This document shows positions 7,706-15,511 of a stretch of 64,000 nucleotides of DNA, in pieces. Position numbers and translations under genes: made by a program. The DNA lies in NCBI RefSeq assembly GCF_030997045.1, contig NZ_CP116899.1:1736001-1800000 (forward strand). Direction: 5' to 3'. The DNA comes from Microbulbifer sp. TB1203 (lineage in GTDB: Bacteria > Pseudomonadota > Gammaproteobacteria > Pseudomonadales > Cellvibrionaceae). Position 1 is the first letter of the stretch; each line of letters begins with the position of its first letter. The notes beneath the pieces are model-generated. The model made no database searches, had not been told where the DNA came from, and saw only the letters and a list, made by a program, of their open reading frames with translations.

Positions 7706-7789
7706 ATGACTATCGACACACTGTCCACATGGCACGAACTTGTGGCGTCACGAAATGCGAAGGGCCTCAATGCACTCCTCGCAGAAGAC
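7706..7789 (+). pseudogene. 5' fragment of NTF2-like gene split by IS66
   Basis: The ATG with an AAGAGGA ribosome site opens a frame, MTIDTLSTWHELVASRNAKG LNALLAED, that is cut after 28 codons by the IS66 element. Joining it to the 3' fragment after removing the element and one copy of the 8-bp duplication restores an uninterrupted frame of about 129 codons. It resembles SnoaL/NTF2-like small proteins. As it stands the gene is inactivated. Confidence 0.8.
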
Positions 7790-7797
7790 GTAACCGC

Positions 7798-9411
7798 TCA
7801 TTCTAAGACGTCATTGCCCCAGCGGTAGATGTCTGATCGCAAGGGATTGCTTGCAAACTTTTCCTTCCACATTCGCGGTGTCAGATCTGCAACTTCTCTG
7901 GCCGGATGCTGGCCAACTCGAAGGAGCACATCCGTGAGATACGTGTACGGATTGATATCGTGCAGCTTGCAGGTGGTAATCAGGCTCTGGATGATGCCCA
8001 CATGCTCCGCGCCTAGCTCGGTCCAGCAGAACATCCAGTTCTTCCTGCCCATTGGAATCGGACGCAGGGCGCGCTCCAGGTGATTGGTGTCCAGGGGTAA
8101 ATCCGGGTCCTCCTGGAACACTCTGAGCTTTTGCTCTCTCTGGATCACATAGCCGAGTGCTCTGGTGAGCGGGTCGGAGGGAATCAGGTCTGTGCGCTGT
8201 ATTTGGGCCTGACACCACTGGAAGAACTGATCCACTACCGGTTTGCTGTGGGCGAGCCGGTAGCTACGCTTCTTGTCGCCAGTGAAGCCTGCCTTGGCAA
8301 TTTCCTCTTCAATCTTGTACAGACGGGCAATGTGGTCCAGGGCGTAACGAACTGCCTGCGGTTCTTGCTGTTCTGCATCGATAAAATAGCGACGGCTGTG
8401 CACCCAGCATTGGGCGTGGGTGATGCCGGTATTCTCTTCGACAAAGCGCGCATAGGCGGTGTAGCCGTCACTCAGCAGCGTGCCGGTAAAGTCCGTTTTG
8501 AGGATTTTCTCGATATGCGCGCGCCCGCGGCTGGCGCTGAAGGTAAAGGCCACTTCGTCGCGTTCCCCGTACAGAGGCCAGAAGTAGCCCTGTTTCATTT
8601 TTCCGGGGCCGGCACTGGATTTGCCGCTCTTGCCGGCCTTGATCGGGGTTTCATCCATAGCCAGCACCCGGCTTTGCAGGATACTGAGGAGCTGTGCCGC
8701 CGCGATGGGGCGTAGCAGCTCGATGGAACGCCTGCACAAGTTGGTGAGAGTGGCGCGACTCAGGGTTACACCCGCCTGAGTGAGGCGCTGGTGCTGGCGG
8801 TACAGCGGCAGGTGGTACTGGAACTTGTCCACTAGCATGCCCACCAGGAAGCTGACGTCGGCGATGCTCTTCTCAAGGACATTGGCCGGTGCCGGGCTGG
8901 GCAGTGGCTTGTCCTCGCCTTTGCGCTTCAAGATCGGGCGCCGATATTCCTGCACCACGTAACTGGCCGGTTGCTGGGCCAGGCGGTGGGTGGTTTTGGT
9001 GCCGATCACTTCAAATTGATCTGCTTCAGGGCCTATAAGCTCCGGCGGTGTCTGTTCGATGACCTGCACCGGAACGTCCGGGCCGAAGCGCAGGCCGCTG
9101 TCATTGACGCAATCTTCACCGCGTTGCTTGGGCGCCTTGCCGCGCTGGTAGGTGATGGTGATCTTCTCACCTTCGACGGGGGCGGACTCAGTAGCCGCGC
9201 CCAGCAGGGAGGGCTGATGAGGATTGGCTTCCGCCAGACGTCTTTCCGACTTCTGGCCAAAGAGCTGTTTATTGAACCAGTCGAGCCGCTTCTTCAGCTG
9301 CGCATTTTCTTCGCGCAGACGCGCGTTCTCCTGCTGCTCTGCAGACAGGAGTGCGTGGTCCTGGCGGGCCTCTTCGGAGAAGATGTCTTCGGATTTGTCA
9401 GCGCGTTTCAT
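7798..9411 (-). CDS. tnpC: IS66 transposase TnpC
   Basis: 537-residue DDE transposase of the IS66 family. The N-terminus is a charged coiled coil (LSAEQQENARLREENAQLKK) of the kind found in IS66 TnpC. Next come the zinc-finger-like and HTH regions, then the catalytic domain with LAMDETPIKAGK (first D), GTLLSDGYTAYARF (second D region) and DTNHLERALRPIPMGRKNW (E). The length is as expected and no frameshift was seen. It is the last gene of the tnpABC operon and ends 8 bases inside the left terminal repeat. Confidence 0.97.
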   Translation of the reverse strand: MKRADKSEDIFSEEARQDHALLSAEQQENARLREENAQLKKRLDWFNKQLFGQKSERRLAEANPHQPSLLGAATESAPVEGEKITITYQRGKAPKQRGEDCVNDSGLRFGPDVPVQVIEQTPPELIGPEADQFEVIGTKTTHRLAQQPASYVVQEYRRPILKRKGEDKPLPSPAPANVLEKSIADVSFLVGMLVDKFQYHLPLYRQHQRLTQAGVTLSRATLTNLCRRSIELLRPIAAAQLLSILQSRVLAMDETPIKAGKSGKSSAGPGKMKQGYFWPLYGERDEVAFTFSASRGRAHIEKILKTDFTGTLLSDGYTAYARFVEENTGITHAQCWVHSRRYFIDAEQQEPQAVRYALDHIARLYKIEEEIAKAGFTGDKKRSYRLAHSKPVVDQFFQWCQAQIQRTDLIPSDPLTRALGYVIQREQKLRVFQEDPDLPLDTNHLERALRPIPMGRKNWMFCWTELGAEHVGIIQSLITTCKLHDINPYTYLTDVLLRVGQHPAREVADLTPRMWKEKFASNPLRSDIYRWGNDVLE

Positions 9412-9435
9412 GACGTGGATTGTACCAAGATGACA

Positions 9436-9783
9436 CTATGGATTGTGTTTATAGCGCTTCAATTGCCGGGATTTTTGCACCTCGATCCCGTCGAGGATCA
9501 GCTGCAGGTCGGACCAGCTCAGCCAGCGTCTCCCCGATGCTGAAGAGCGCACAGGGAACTGGCCCTGCTCCAGGCGCTTGTTCCACAGGCAGTAGCCGGA
9601 GGGCTCGAAGTACAGCACCTTCATCATGGTTTTGCGGCGGTTGATAAAGACGAAGTACTGACCTTCGAGCGGGTTTTCATCGAGCTGGTTTTTGGCCAGC
9701 GCCGATAGCCCACCGAAGGATTTGCGCATATCCGTGGGCTCGGTGCACAGCAGGATCCTCGCGCGGGTTCCTACCGAGAACAT
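9436..9783 (-). CDS. tnpB: IS66 accessory protein TnpB
   Basis: 115-residue IS66 Orf2 protein required for transposition. It shows the family signature TDMRKSFGGLSALAKNQLDE NPLEGQYFVFINRRK and the region EPSGYCLWNKRLEQGQF. It overlaps the end of tnpA by one base, implying translational coupling, and tnpC follows after 24 bp. Its biochemical role is not established in the family. Confidence 0.95.
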   Translation of the reverse strand: MFSVGTRARILLCTEPTDMRKSFGGLSALAKNQLDENPLEGQYFVFINRRKTMMKVLYFEPSGYCLWNKRLEQGQFPVRSSASGRRWLSWSDLQLILDGIEVQKSRQLKRYKHNP

Positions 9784-10088
9784 TAGCTCTGACTCAGCTT
9801 CAGCTCAACGCCATTACCGAGGCTCAGTACGATCTCCCAGCCTGAGGATGAACCAACGTTCAGCGTGGCGAGATCGATAAAGTCAGGTTCTGCTTTCCGG
9901 TCTTGCACAATATTCAGATCCGGTGTGGCCAGACGTTTGCGCCACTGGCAGAAACTGGCATAGCCGATCGTACGCTCGGTGCAAAACTGCGTGGCGGGCA
10001 TACCGCTGACTTGCCATTCGTCGATGAGTGATTGCCATTGCTCCGCGGATCGACGCGGGCGTGGGGTGTGGGTATTTGTAGAATTCAT
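9783..10088 (-). CDS. tnpA: IS66 accessory protein TnpA
   Basis: 101-residue IS66 Orf1 protein. The sequence RRSAEQWQSLIDEWQVSGMP ATQFCTERTIGYASFCQWRK matches the helix-turn-helix-like start of IS66 TnpA, thought to bind the element ends. First gene of the minus-strand operon, about 80 bp inside the right end of the element. Confidence 0.92.
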   Translation of the reverse strand: MNSTNTHTPRPRRSAEQWQSLIDEWQVSGMPATQFCTERTIGYASFCQWRKRLATPDLNIVQDRKAEPDFIDLATLNVGSSSGWEIVLSLGNGVELKLSQS

Positions 10089-10170
10089 AGTTGGCCTCCG
10101 TGTTGTTGACGGTGGCCAGAATAGTGTTTCAGATTGCCGTGGTGAATGACGCCCTACAATGAACGGTTAC

Positions 10171-10484
10171 CAGAAGACGTGGTTTTCTACTCACCCGTGG
10201 TTCATAGGCCTCAGGCCGGCAAAGCAATCACCGCTCAATACCTTGCTGTCGCGCTCCACGTCTTCTTCAATGAAACCTTCAAGTACGTTCGAGAAGTCGT
10301 CGGCCCACGAGACGCCGTGTTGGAGTTTCAGGTAGAACTTGAAGAGATCACGGTCAACGGTGTGGACATGATCAAGTGGAACGATGATGGAAGGATCGTA
10401 GAGTTCAAGGTTCTGATTCGGCCGCTCAAAGCAATCAACTTGATCCATCAGAAGATGGCTTCAATGCTCAGGGCTCAGCAGTAG
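10171..10484 (+). pseudogene. 3' fragment of NTF2-like gene split by IS66
   Basis: The first 8 bases are the second copy of the CAGAAGAC target duplication. After that the frame VVFYSPVVHRPQAGKAITAQ...MASMLRAQQ continues the protein that starts at 7706. An in-frame ATG inside the IS end (10146) would give a hybrid product, but the natural N-terminus is lost. The restored protein is an SnoaL/NTF2-like polypeptide of unknown substrate. An attC-like site follows 10 bases after the stop. Confidence 0.8.
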
Positions 10485-10494
10485 GCATGCAGGC

Positions 10495-10552
10495 GCTTAA
10501 CCCTTCCATCGAGCAGATGCCCGACCGGCTGCGCTCATGCCAAACGTTATGT
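10495..10552 (+). other. attC recombination site 3
   Basis: The sequence GCTTAACCCTTCCATCGAG opens the site, with GCTTAAC fitting R'' (RYYYAAC). It closes with CTCATGCCAAACGTTATGT, in which AACGTTA is the conserved R' core. The pattern 'GCTTAACCCTTCCATCGAG ... CTCATGyCAAACGTTA' is a known form of cassette attC in Pseudomonas and Xanthomonas integrons. It lies between the stop of the NTF2-like cassette and the start of the lipase cassette. This is the clearest attC in the window. Confidence 0.8.
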
Positions 10553-10566
10553 GCTAGGAAAGCTCT

Positions 10567-11398
10567 ATGCTTAACATTGAAATACTAAAAAAATGTTGGG
10601 AGCTAGCGCGAATTAGTAAAGCTACTTATGCAGGTCCAATCCGTCATAACATCTATAGCTATAGGGATATTCCATTTGAACATCAAAAAATAATTCATGG
10701 TTCCTTTGGCCGTGGATACTGCCGATTTTTTTGTAACAGAGATACGGTTGTTATTTCCTTCAGAGGGACGAGTGAGTGTGTAGATTGGGCTATTGCCAAT
10801 TTAAAAGCTTTTCCTGTTCTATTGCGAGATTGTCCAGAAGCACCCAATGTATTTGTTCATAGAGGATTCCAAAGAACATTAGATTATGGAGATAAGACTA
10901 CTGAATTACGTAGCCTTGATGCAATTGTTGACTACCTTAAAGAATACGAACTATTAGATAGAAAGCTAGTAATAACTGGGCATTCACTTGGCGGGGCTCT
11001 TGCAGTTTTGTTCGCGGCTAAGTTTCGGAGTTTGTTCCCAGATGAAATGCACTCTAACCTGGAACATGTAATAACATTTGGATCTCCAGCTGTAGGTTTG
11101 AGTAGATTCAAAGAGTTCTATGGAAATTTAGCCGAAAAAACGATTCGGGTAGTGAACAATGCGGATGCGGTTCCTTTTACCCCTCCATTTTTTTGTAAAC
11201 ATGTTGGCACTGAGATTTGGTTGCAAAAAGATAGCTTATCTACGAATGTTGGGCTTTTAAAATGCTCTTAAAGTCCCATTTTCCAAATCATCATCTGATC
11301 ATTCAATGACGGATTATATTGAACAATTGCAGAAAGAAATTAGAACAATGGAATCACATAACCGAGTCAATGCAGCAGCTAACGCGGCGAATGATTGA
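10567..11398 (+). pseudogene. Class 3 lipase, frameshifted near the C-terminus
   Basis: The main frame gives 234 residues ending at 11271. It has the oxyanion region VVISFRGTSECVDWAIANLK, the nucleophile elbow GHSLGGALA (S140), an aspartate in VVNNADAVPFTPP and a following histidine, as in fungal-type class 3 lipases. Right after its stop another frame continues as PFSKSSSDHSMTDYIEQLQK and ends at 11398; HSMxxY is the normal C-terminal end of these lipases and contains the catalytic His. A one-base change in the A/T run at 11250-11265 would join them. The gene is probably damaged. Cytoplasmic, as no signal peptide is seen. Confidence 0.7.
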
Positions 11399-11422
11399 GC
11401 CGTTGTACGACACGAGGATAAC

Positions 11423-11675
11423 ATGAAATACAAACCAATAAATTTTGAAGATAAACTGAGCCTATTTGATGAACAATGGTCGCCAAAAGTAATTGCTGAG
11501 ATGAACGACTATCAACTCAAGATAGTGAAGATTGAAGGTGATTTCGTATGGCACGATCATAAAGATACTGACGAGACCTTTATAGTGCTGGAAGGGAATC
11601 TTCGTATTGATTTTAGAGATGGGTGTGTAAATTTGTCAGCAGGGGAGATGTTTGTTGTACCCAAGGGTGTGGCCC
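11423..11675 (+). pseudogene. 5' part of cupin gene split by IS4-family element
   Basis: Frame MKYKPINFEDKLSLFDEQWS... with the cupin metal motif HDHKDTDETFIVLEGNLRID (two H and a later E) and GEMFVVPKGVA. The insertion falls after 84 codons, in the second cupin motif; read-through into the element would add only six foreign residues. Together with the part at 13244-13359 it makes a complete 122-residue single-domain cupin with the expected PKGVAHKP motif. A short GAGGATAAC ribosome site precedes the ATG. Confidence 0.85.
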
Positions 11676-13232
11676 GAATGGCACTGACTTAAGCGTAAGT
11701 GTTTGAAAAGTATAAAGAAAGGCTGGTTCCGTGATAAGCTAATTGCGACCAAACAAAACGCTAATCACGGAGGACCAGCCTACATGCATCCTAATAAGAA
11801 ACATGCCAGCATTCAACGGTGTCGGATCAAGAAATGCGCAGAGCGTACCAATTCCTACGATTTCTTCAATTTACTGACAAGCAAGGAACTGTTCGAGATT
11901 GTTGAAGGGCTGCTTCCAGATCATCGTGAACGAACCTTTCCGCCCACAGAAACACTTTCCATGTTCCTGGCGCAAGCGATGCATGCCGATCGCTCCTGCC
12001 AGAATATTGTCAATCAAGCTGCCATAGCGCGCCTCACTGGCGACTTACCCCCGATCAGCACCGGTACCAGTGCCTACTGTAAAGCCCGCAAGAGGTTGCC
12101 ACTAGAAATGATTTCCGAACTGGTTCGGTTCACCGGTAAGCTGACAAGCGCTACGGCCTCTGATCACTGGAAATGGCGAGGACGGCCAGTGAAACTGATA
12201 GATGGAACTACGACGACAATGCCGGACACAGTGGAAAACCAAAAGGTTTTCCCCCAGCAGCAGGCCCAAGCCCCAGGGCTTGGTTTTCCGATCTGTCGTA
12301 TCGTCGGAGTTGTATGCCTGGGCAGCGGGACCATTTTGGATGCTGGCATAGGTCCTTATCGCGGCAAGGGAAGCGGAGAACAGTCGCTTCTACGGTCGAT
12401 AATCGGTTGCTTTGAGGAAGGTGATGTTGCCATAGGAGACGCTTGTTATCCCAGCTATTTCCTGCTTGCAGAGCTTGTATCGAAGGGAGTTGACTGCATC
12501 TTTGAACAAAATGGGATGCGTAAAAAGTTGACTGACTTTCGTAAAGGAAAAAGGCTTGGCCCAAAAGATCACTTGGTCACTTATTGTAAGCCGAAGCAAA
12601 AACCGAATTGGATGACAGAAGATTCCTATCGTGCTGCGCCGGACTCCGTTACTATGCGTGAGATCAAGGTCGGCGGAAAAATTTTGGTTACAACCTTTCT
12701 CTCTGAAGGCGATGCACCAAGGAAAGCAATAAAGGATTTATACAAAAGCCGCTGGCATATTGAGCTTGATTTTCGCAACATAAAGACCACACTCGGCATG
12801 GAAATTTTAAGCTGTAAGACTCCAGACATGGTCATCAAGGAAATCTGGGTCTATTTTCTGGCGCACAATCTGATCAGAACAATAATGGCTGAGGCGGCAT
12901 CCCTATCAGAAATTCTTCCTCGCCAACTGAGCTTCAAGCACTGTCTACAGCTGTGGCAGGCATGCCGTCAGCGCTCTTTTGATATCAGCGACAATGAGAA
13001 GTTGTTAGTGCTGTTGCATATGATTGCAAAAAATATCGTCGGTAACCGACCTGGCAGGATTGAGCCACGAGCGATAAAGCGACGACCAAAGCCTTATTCG
13101 CTCCTGATGCTGCCGCGAGAACAAGCGAGGGCGTATGTGAGAAAACATGGGCACCCTCCAAAGCAGCGGATGGGGCTGGCCGCATAAAATGTGCCGCACA
13201 CTCAATAACTTACGCTTAAGTCAGTGCCATTC
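11676..13232 (+). mobile_element. IS4-family insertion sequence
   Basis: 1557-bp element with perfect terminal inverted repeats of at least 25 bp, starting GAATGGCACTGACTTAAGC at both ends. It is flanked by an 11-bp direct duplication GGGTGTGGCCC (11665-11675 and 13233-13243). Duplications of 10-12 bp and the transposase motifs place it in the IS4 family. The single transposase gene appears intact, so the element may be active. Confidence 0.96.
11784..13187 (+). CDS. IS4-family transposase
   Basis: 467-residue DDE transposase. The catalytic residues are D140 (KLIDGTTTTMPD), D219 (AIGDACYPSY) and E327 in the family signature Y-x2-R-x3-E-x6-K, read here as YKSRWHIELDFRNIK. The frame is open from 11703, but the ATG at 11784 has GGAGGA 11 bases upstream and gives the usual IS4 N-terminus. 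The C-terminal region is basic (RIEPRAIKRRPKPY). It fills almost the entire element. Confidence 0.94.
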   Translation: MHPNKKHASIQRCRIKKCAERTNSYDFFNLLTSKELFEIVEGLLPDHRERTFPPTETLSMFLAQAMHADRSCQNIVNQAAIARLTGDLPPISTGTSAYCKARKRLPLEMISELVRFTGKLTSATASDHWKWRGRPVKLIDGTTTTMPDTVENQKVFPQQQAQAPGLGFPICRIVGVVCLGSGTILDAGIGPYRGKGSGEQSLLRSIIGCFEEGDVAIGDACYPSYFLLAELVSKGVDCIFEQNGMRKKLTDFRKGKRLGPKDHLVTYCKPKQKPNWMTEDSYRAAPDSVTMREIKVGGKILVTTFLSEGDAPRKAIKDLYKSRWHIELDFRNIKTTLGMEILSCKTPDMVIKEIWVYFLAHNLIRTIMAEAASLSEILPRQLSFKHCLQLWQACRQRSFDISDNEKLLVLLHMIAKNIVGNRPGRIEPRAIKRRPKPYSLLMLPREQARAYVRKHGHPPKQRMGLAA

Positions 13233-13359
13233 GGGTGTGGCCCATAAGCCCTATGCCGAAAAAGAAGTCAAAATGCTATTAATTGAACCGCAAGGCGTCT
13301 TAAATACTGGTGACGGAGATGTTAGTGAACGTACAGCGACTAATGACATATGGATATAG
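13233..13359 (+). pseudogene. 3' part of split cupin gene
   Basis: After the second copy of the 11-bp target duplication the frame resumes as HKPYAEKEVKMLLIEPQGVL NTGDGDVSERTATNDIWI and stops at 13359. It supplies the second cupin motif histidine and C-terminal strands missing from the 5' part. No independent start is evident. Confidence 0.85.
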
Positions 13360-13363
13360 ACCA

Positions 13364-13412
13364 GCAATCCGCGCGACAAACGCATGACTGCGACGTCATG
13401 TCTATCGCATTG
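13364..13412. repeat. Imperfect palindrome between cassettes
   Basis: GCAAT ... ATTGC arms enclose CATGAC-TGCGAC-GTCATG. It sits in the short gap between the split cupin gene and the next cassette, where an attC would be expected, but it lacks recognisable RYYYAAC/GTTRRRY boxes. Confidence 0.4.
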
Positions 13413-13434
13413 CAGTAATAAAAAGGAATTATTC

Positions 13435-13869
13435 ATGAACAAACTGCGCATTTTTTCTGTTTTCCTGATGCTCAGCATTTCGGGAGGTTGTGGAGCTAAA
13501 ACTCCTTCTTCTATCGATCTTGAGAATGCAGTCAAGGCTGTAAATGAAGCACAAAATAGAGCAATGCTTTCCACTGCATCCATCAATGATTTAGATAAGT
13601 TGTTTAATATGTATACGGAATATTTCGTTTATGTGCATAAAGTTTATGGTGGCACCTACACCAGAAAAGAACTCTACGGCAATGCTGCGAAATATATTAC
13701 TACCAAGCACTACAAGCTTACTGAAGGAAGATACAAAATATTGAGGATTTTACCTGGATTCGGTGCCGCAGCTGTAGAAAGGCTTGAGGTTGCCAGCGGA
13801 AAGATTCATCTATCAGTTTTTGAATTTGAAGGTAATGAGGTTTCTAAAATTATTGAGTACTGGGAGTGA
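13435..13869 (+). CDS. Small lipoprotein with NTF2/SnoaL-like domain
   Basis: 144 residues starting MNKLRIFSVFLMLSISGGCG, a signal peptide with a lipobox-like ISGGC, so the mature protein is probably membrane-anchored. The remainder (INDLDKLFNMYTEYFVYVHK VYGGTYTRKELYGN) resembles the cone-shaped NTF2-like fold with a nuclear transport factor-like turn. An AAGGA ribosome site lies 9 bases before this ATG; an earlier in-frame ATG at 13384 is less likely because it would bury the signal peptide. Substrate unknown. One of the plus-strand cassette genes. Confidence 0.6.
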   Translation: MNKLRIFSVFLMLSISGGCGAKTPSSIDLENAVKAVNEAQNRAMLSTASINDLDKLFNMYTEYFVYVHKVYGGTYTRKELYGNAAKYITTKHYKLTEGRYKILRILPGFGAAAVERLEVASGKIHLSVFEFEGNEVSKIIEYWE

Positions 13870-13951
13870 TAGTTTGGCTAGTGCCATCATCGACATAACG
13901 GATCGTTCCAGGGAACAGCTTACTATACGTGATAGATTAGTAATTTAGAGA

Positions 13952-14407
13952 ATGAAAATCAAAGCATTACTACAATTTGGAAAGAAGAGACAGGCCAGCC
14001 AGCCACCAATTATCAATCTTGTCATCAGTTTGATCCTTTTCTTTGGCGTAGTTCCATGGTTATTGCTTGATGGGAAGTTTCTTCTTAAAGGAGATTTCAG
14101 GCCAAAAGAAGTTTTGTTGACAGTTCATGAGCAGCCAATGCTCTTTTATATTTTGGTATTTTTTTGCTCTATTTGTGGGTTTATCTCGCTTTACTCGGCA
14201 GCTTCTGGATATAGACAAAATTTGAGAGCGATAGCGCGTAATAATAGTAAGCGAGCCATTTCAAATAGTTTGAGCTATCCGAGGGGCGCTTGGTGGCCAA
14301 GCTTGGCGCTACGCCCGAACAATGTGGACAAACGTACTACTTTATCTTCAGGCTTGACGGGATGGGGCTTCCTAGGCATTCTTGCCCAAATACCAATTGA
14401 GATATGA
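13952..14407 (+). CDS. Small membrane protein fused to repeat sequence
   Basis: 151 residues with two likely membrane helices (NLVISLILFFGVVPWLLL and LFYILVFFCSICGFISLYSA). About the last 25 residues (from VDKRTTLSSGLTGWG) come from copy 2 of the dispersed repeat, read in a frame other than the one that looks ancestral. The natural C-terminus has therefore probably been replaced and the gene truncated. No family recognised. Confidence 0.5.
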   Translation: MKIKALLQFGKKRQASQPPIINLVISLILFFGVVPWLLLDGKFLLKGDFRPKEVLLTVHEQPMLFYILVFFCSICGFISLYSAASGYRQNLRAIARNNSKRAISNSLSYPRGAWWPSLALRPNNVDKRTTLSSGLTGWGFLGILAQIPIEI

Positions 14408-14453
14408 GGCAAGAGATATTGGCCTCCATGGTCACTATACAAATGTGTTAAGC
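14329..14453 (+). repeat. Dispersed repeat, copy 2 (island right side)
   Basis: Nearly identical to 2426-2547 over the first 60 bases and still alignable to the end with small indels (GCAAGAGATATTGGCCTC is shared). It ends in GTGTTAAGC. The segment GTCACTATaCAA...TTAAgCAGTAAAC at its end also resembles 3889-3918, upstream of the AbiJ-like gene. Confidence 0.8.
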
Positions 14454-14587
14454 AGTAAACTCACAGTTGACATATTTTTCAAAGTAGGCCAGCATTACAA
14501 AAATGAATACTAAATCGGTCAAATTTGAGCAAATTATTTTCATCATTCAAAACGAATGGTGGGTTTGCTGACGTGTGATTGATTACA

Positions 14588-14614
14588 AAACCCGCCCTAG
14601 AGGCGGGTTTTTTT
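14588..14614 (+). terminator. Rho-independent terminator
   Basis: AAACCCGCC-CTAGA-GGCGGGTTT followed by a run of T. It lies in the 248-bp gap between the truncated membrane protein and the frameshifted SnoaL-like gene, and would end transcripts coming through the island. Confidence 0.92.
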
Positions 14615-14655
14615 GTTTCTGCCTCCGGGGTTCAACTAAAGCCAAAGGAGGCAAT

Positions 14656-15058
14656 ATGACAAACCATCCAATAAAGCAAGAGATCCACCAAGCTGACCAA
14701 GCCATCAATACTAGAGATTTTGATGCAATCGTCAGAATTTTATACTAAGCATGCTGCCTTGGTTGTAAGGCCTGGACTTTTAGCTAATGGCCGAAGAGAA
14801 ATTCGAGAGGCGCACCAAAAAATCTCCGAATATTTCAATGACAGCTTAGAAGTCTCACAGGGAGAGATGGTTATAATCGAAGCTGGTGATATCGCTTTAG
14901 TACTTGCTAAATCTTTTATAGAGTCACCCAAAAAGCTTGATTCGGATTATTCAAAGGAGCGTGATGCCATTTATGTCTATATCAAAGACAACAACGGAAA
15001 GTGGTTGTGCGCCATTGATAATTCCTACGGCTTCGAGCTTCTAGAGCCTAACACCTAG
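14656..15058 (+). pseudogene. SnoaL/DUF4440-like gene with a frameshift
   Basis: A strong AAAGGAGG site precedes the ATG of MTNHPIKQEIHQADQAINTR DFDAIV, which runs into a stop at 14746. In another frame the expected continuation EFYTKHAALVVRPGLLANGR REIREAHQKISEYF runs on to 15058. DFDAIVxFYTxxA is a typical first helix of SnoaL/DUF4440 NTF2-like proteins, so a one-base change around 14733-14740 has broken the gene. An internal start at 14720 could still yield a shorter product. Confidence 0.7.
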
Positions 15059-15089
15059 CATTTTATTCCATGGGACGGCTACTACAGGT

Positions 15090-15133
15090 ACCTTTTGTGC
15101 GGCTCGCTGCGCTAGCGTTTTCGCACAGAAGGT
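15090..15133. repeat. 12-bp inverted repeat hairpin
   Basis: ACCTTTTGTGCG and CGCACAGAAGGT (one mismatch) enclose a GC-rich 20-base loop. It lies 32 bp after the SnoaL-like gene, the position where a cassette attC would be, and GCCTAAC is found at the end of the gene. No GTTRRRY box follows, so it is not called an attC. Confidence 0.5.
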
Positions 15134-15244
15134 GCTTGTGTTCCGAGAAACTAATTCCCTCAGCGGATAAGCTATCGATTAGAGTCTGGGGGGTAATGAA
15201 GACGAAGGACGAGGCCACGAAGGGATAATTTCAAAGGGTTTGAT

Positions 15245-15511
15245 CTAACACGCTGCATTCAGAATGTAAAGGATGGCAATAAGATAACTTAGTGTAGTGC
15301 CATTCAGTTCCTGCCTCTGTGACCCTCCAGGTGATGACTTGATTTTTCCACTGGCGCACCGAAACAATGAATATTGCGACACCTGCGCGGTCCTTCTCCG
15401 ACCTAAAGACGAGCTTTGCCCCGCAGTCAGCTCCAATAAGTAAAAGATTGTGTCATCTGCCTCTAAACCTGGTAAAAATATTTGTTCCGGATCAAAGTTG
15501 GACGACAGCAT
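15245..15511 (-). CDS. Hypothetical small protein (weak)
   Basis: Minus-strand frame of 88 residues, MLSSNFDPEQIFLPGLEADD TIFYLLELTAG...ILYILNAAC. It has a plausible composition and a weak AGGGG before the start, but no family is recognised. It is the only candidate gene in 15134-15600 and may be spurious. Confidence 0.25.
   Translation of the reverse strand: MLSSNFDPEQIFLPGLEADDTIFYLLELTAGQSSSLGRRRTAQVSQYSLFRCASGKIKSSPGGSQRQELNGTTLSYLIAILYILNAAC

Larger units (their letters stand above)
7790..10170 (-). mobile_element. IS66-family insertion sequence
   Basis: Complete 2381-bp element. Its ends are inverted repeats: GTAACCGCTCATTCTAAGAC at the left and, reading inward on the other strand, GTAACCGTTCATTGTAGGGC at the right, starting with the GTAA typical of IS66. 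An 8-bp target duplication CAGAAGAC flanks it (7782-7789 and 10171-10178). It carries tnpA, tnpB and tnpC in the standard order on the minus strand, all apparently intact. The exact ends and duplication suggest a fairly recent insertion. Confidence 0.97.

Noticed and set aside
15090..15133. Hairpin after the SnoaL-like gene as a cassette attC
   Set aside because: GCCTAAC is present at the left but no GTTRRRY box follows the right arm.
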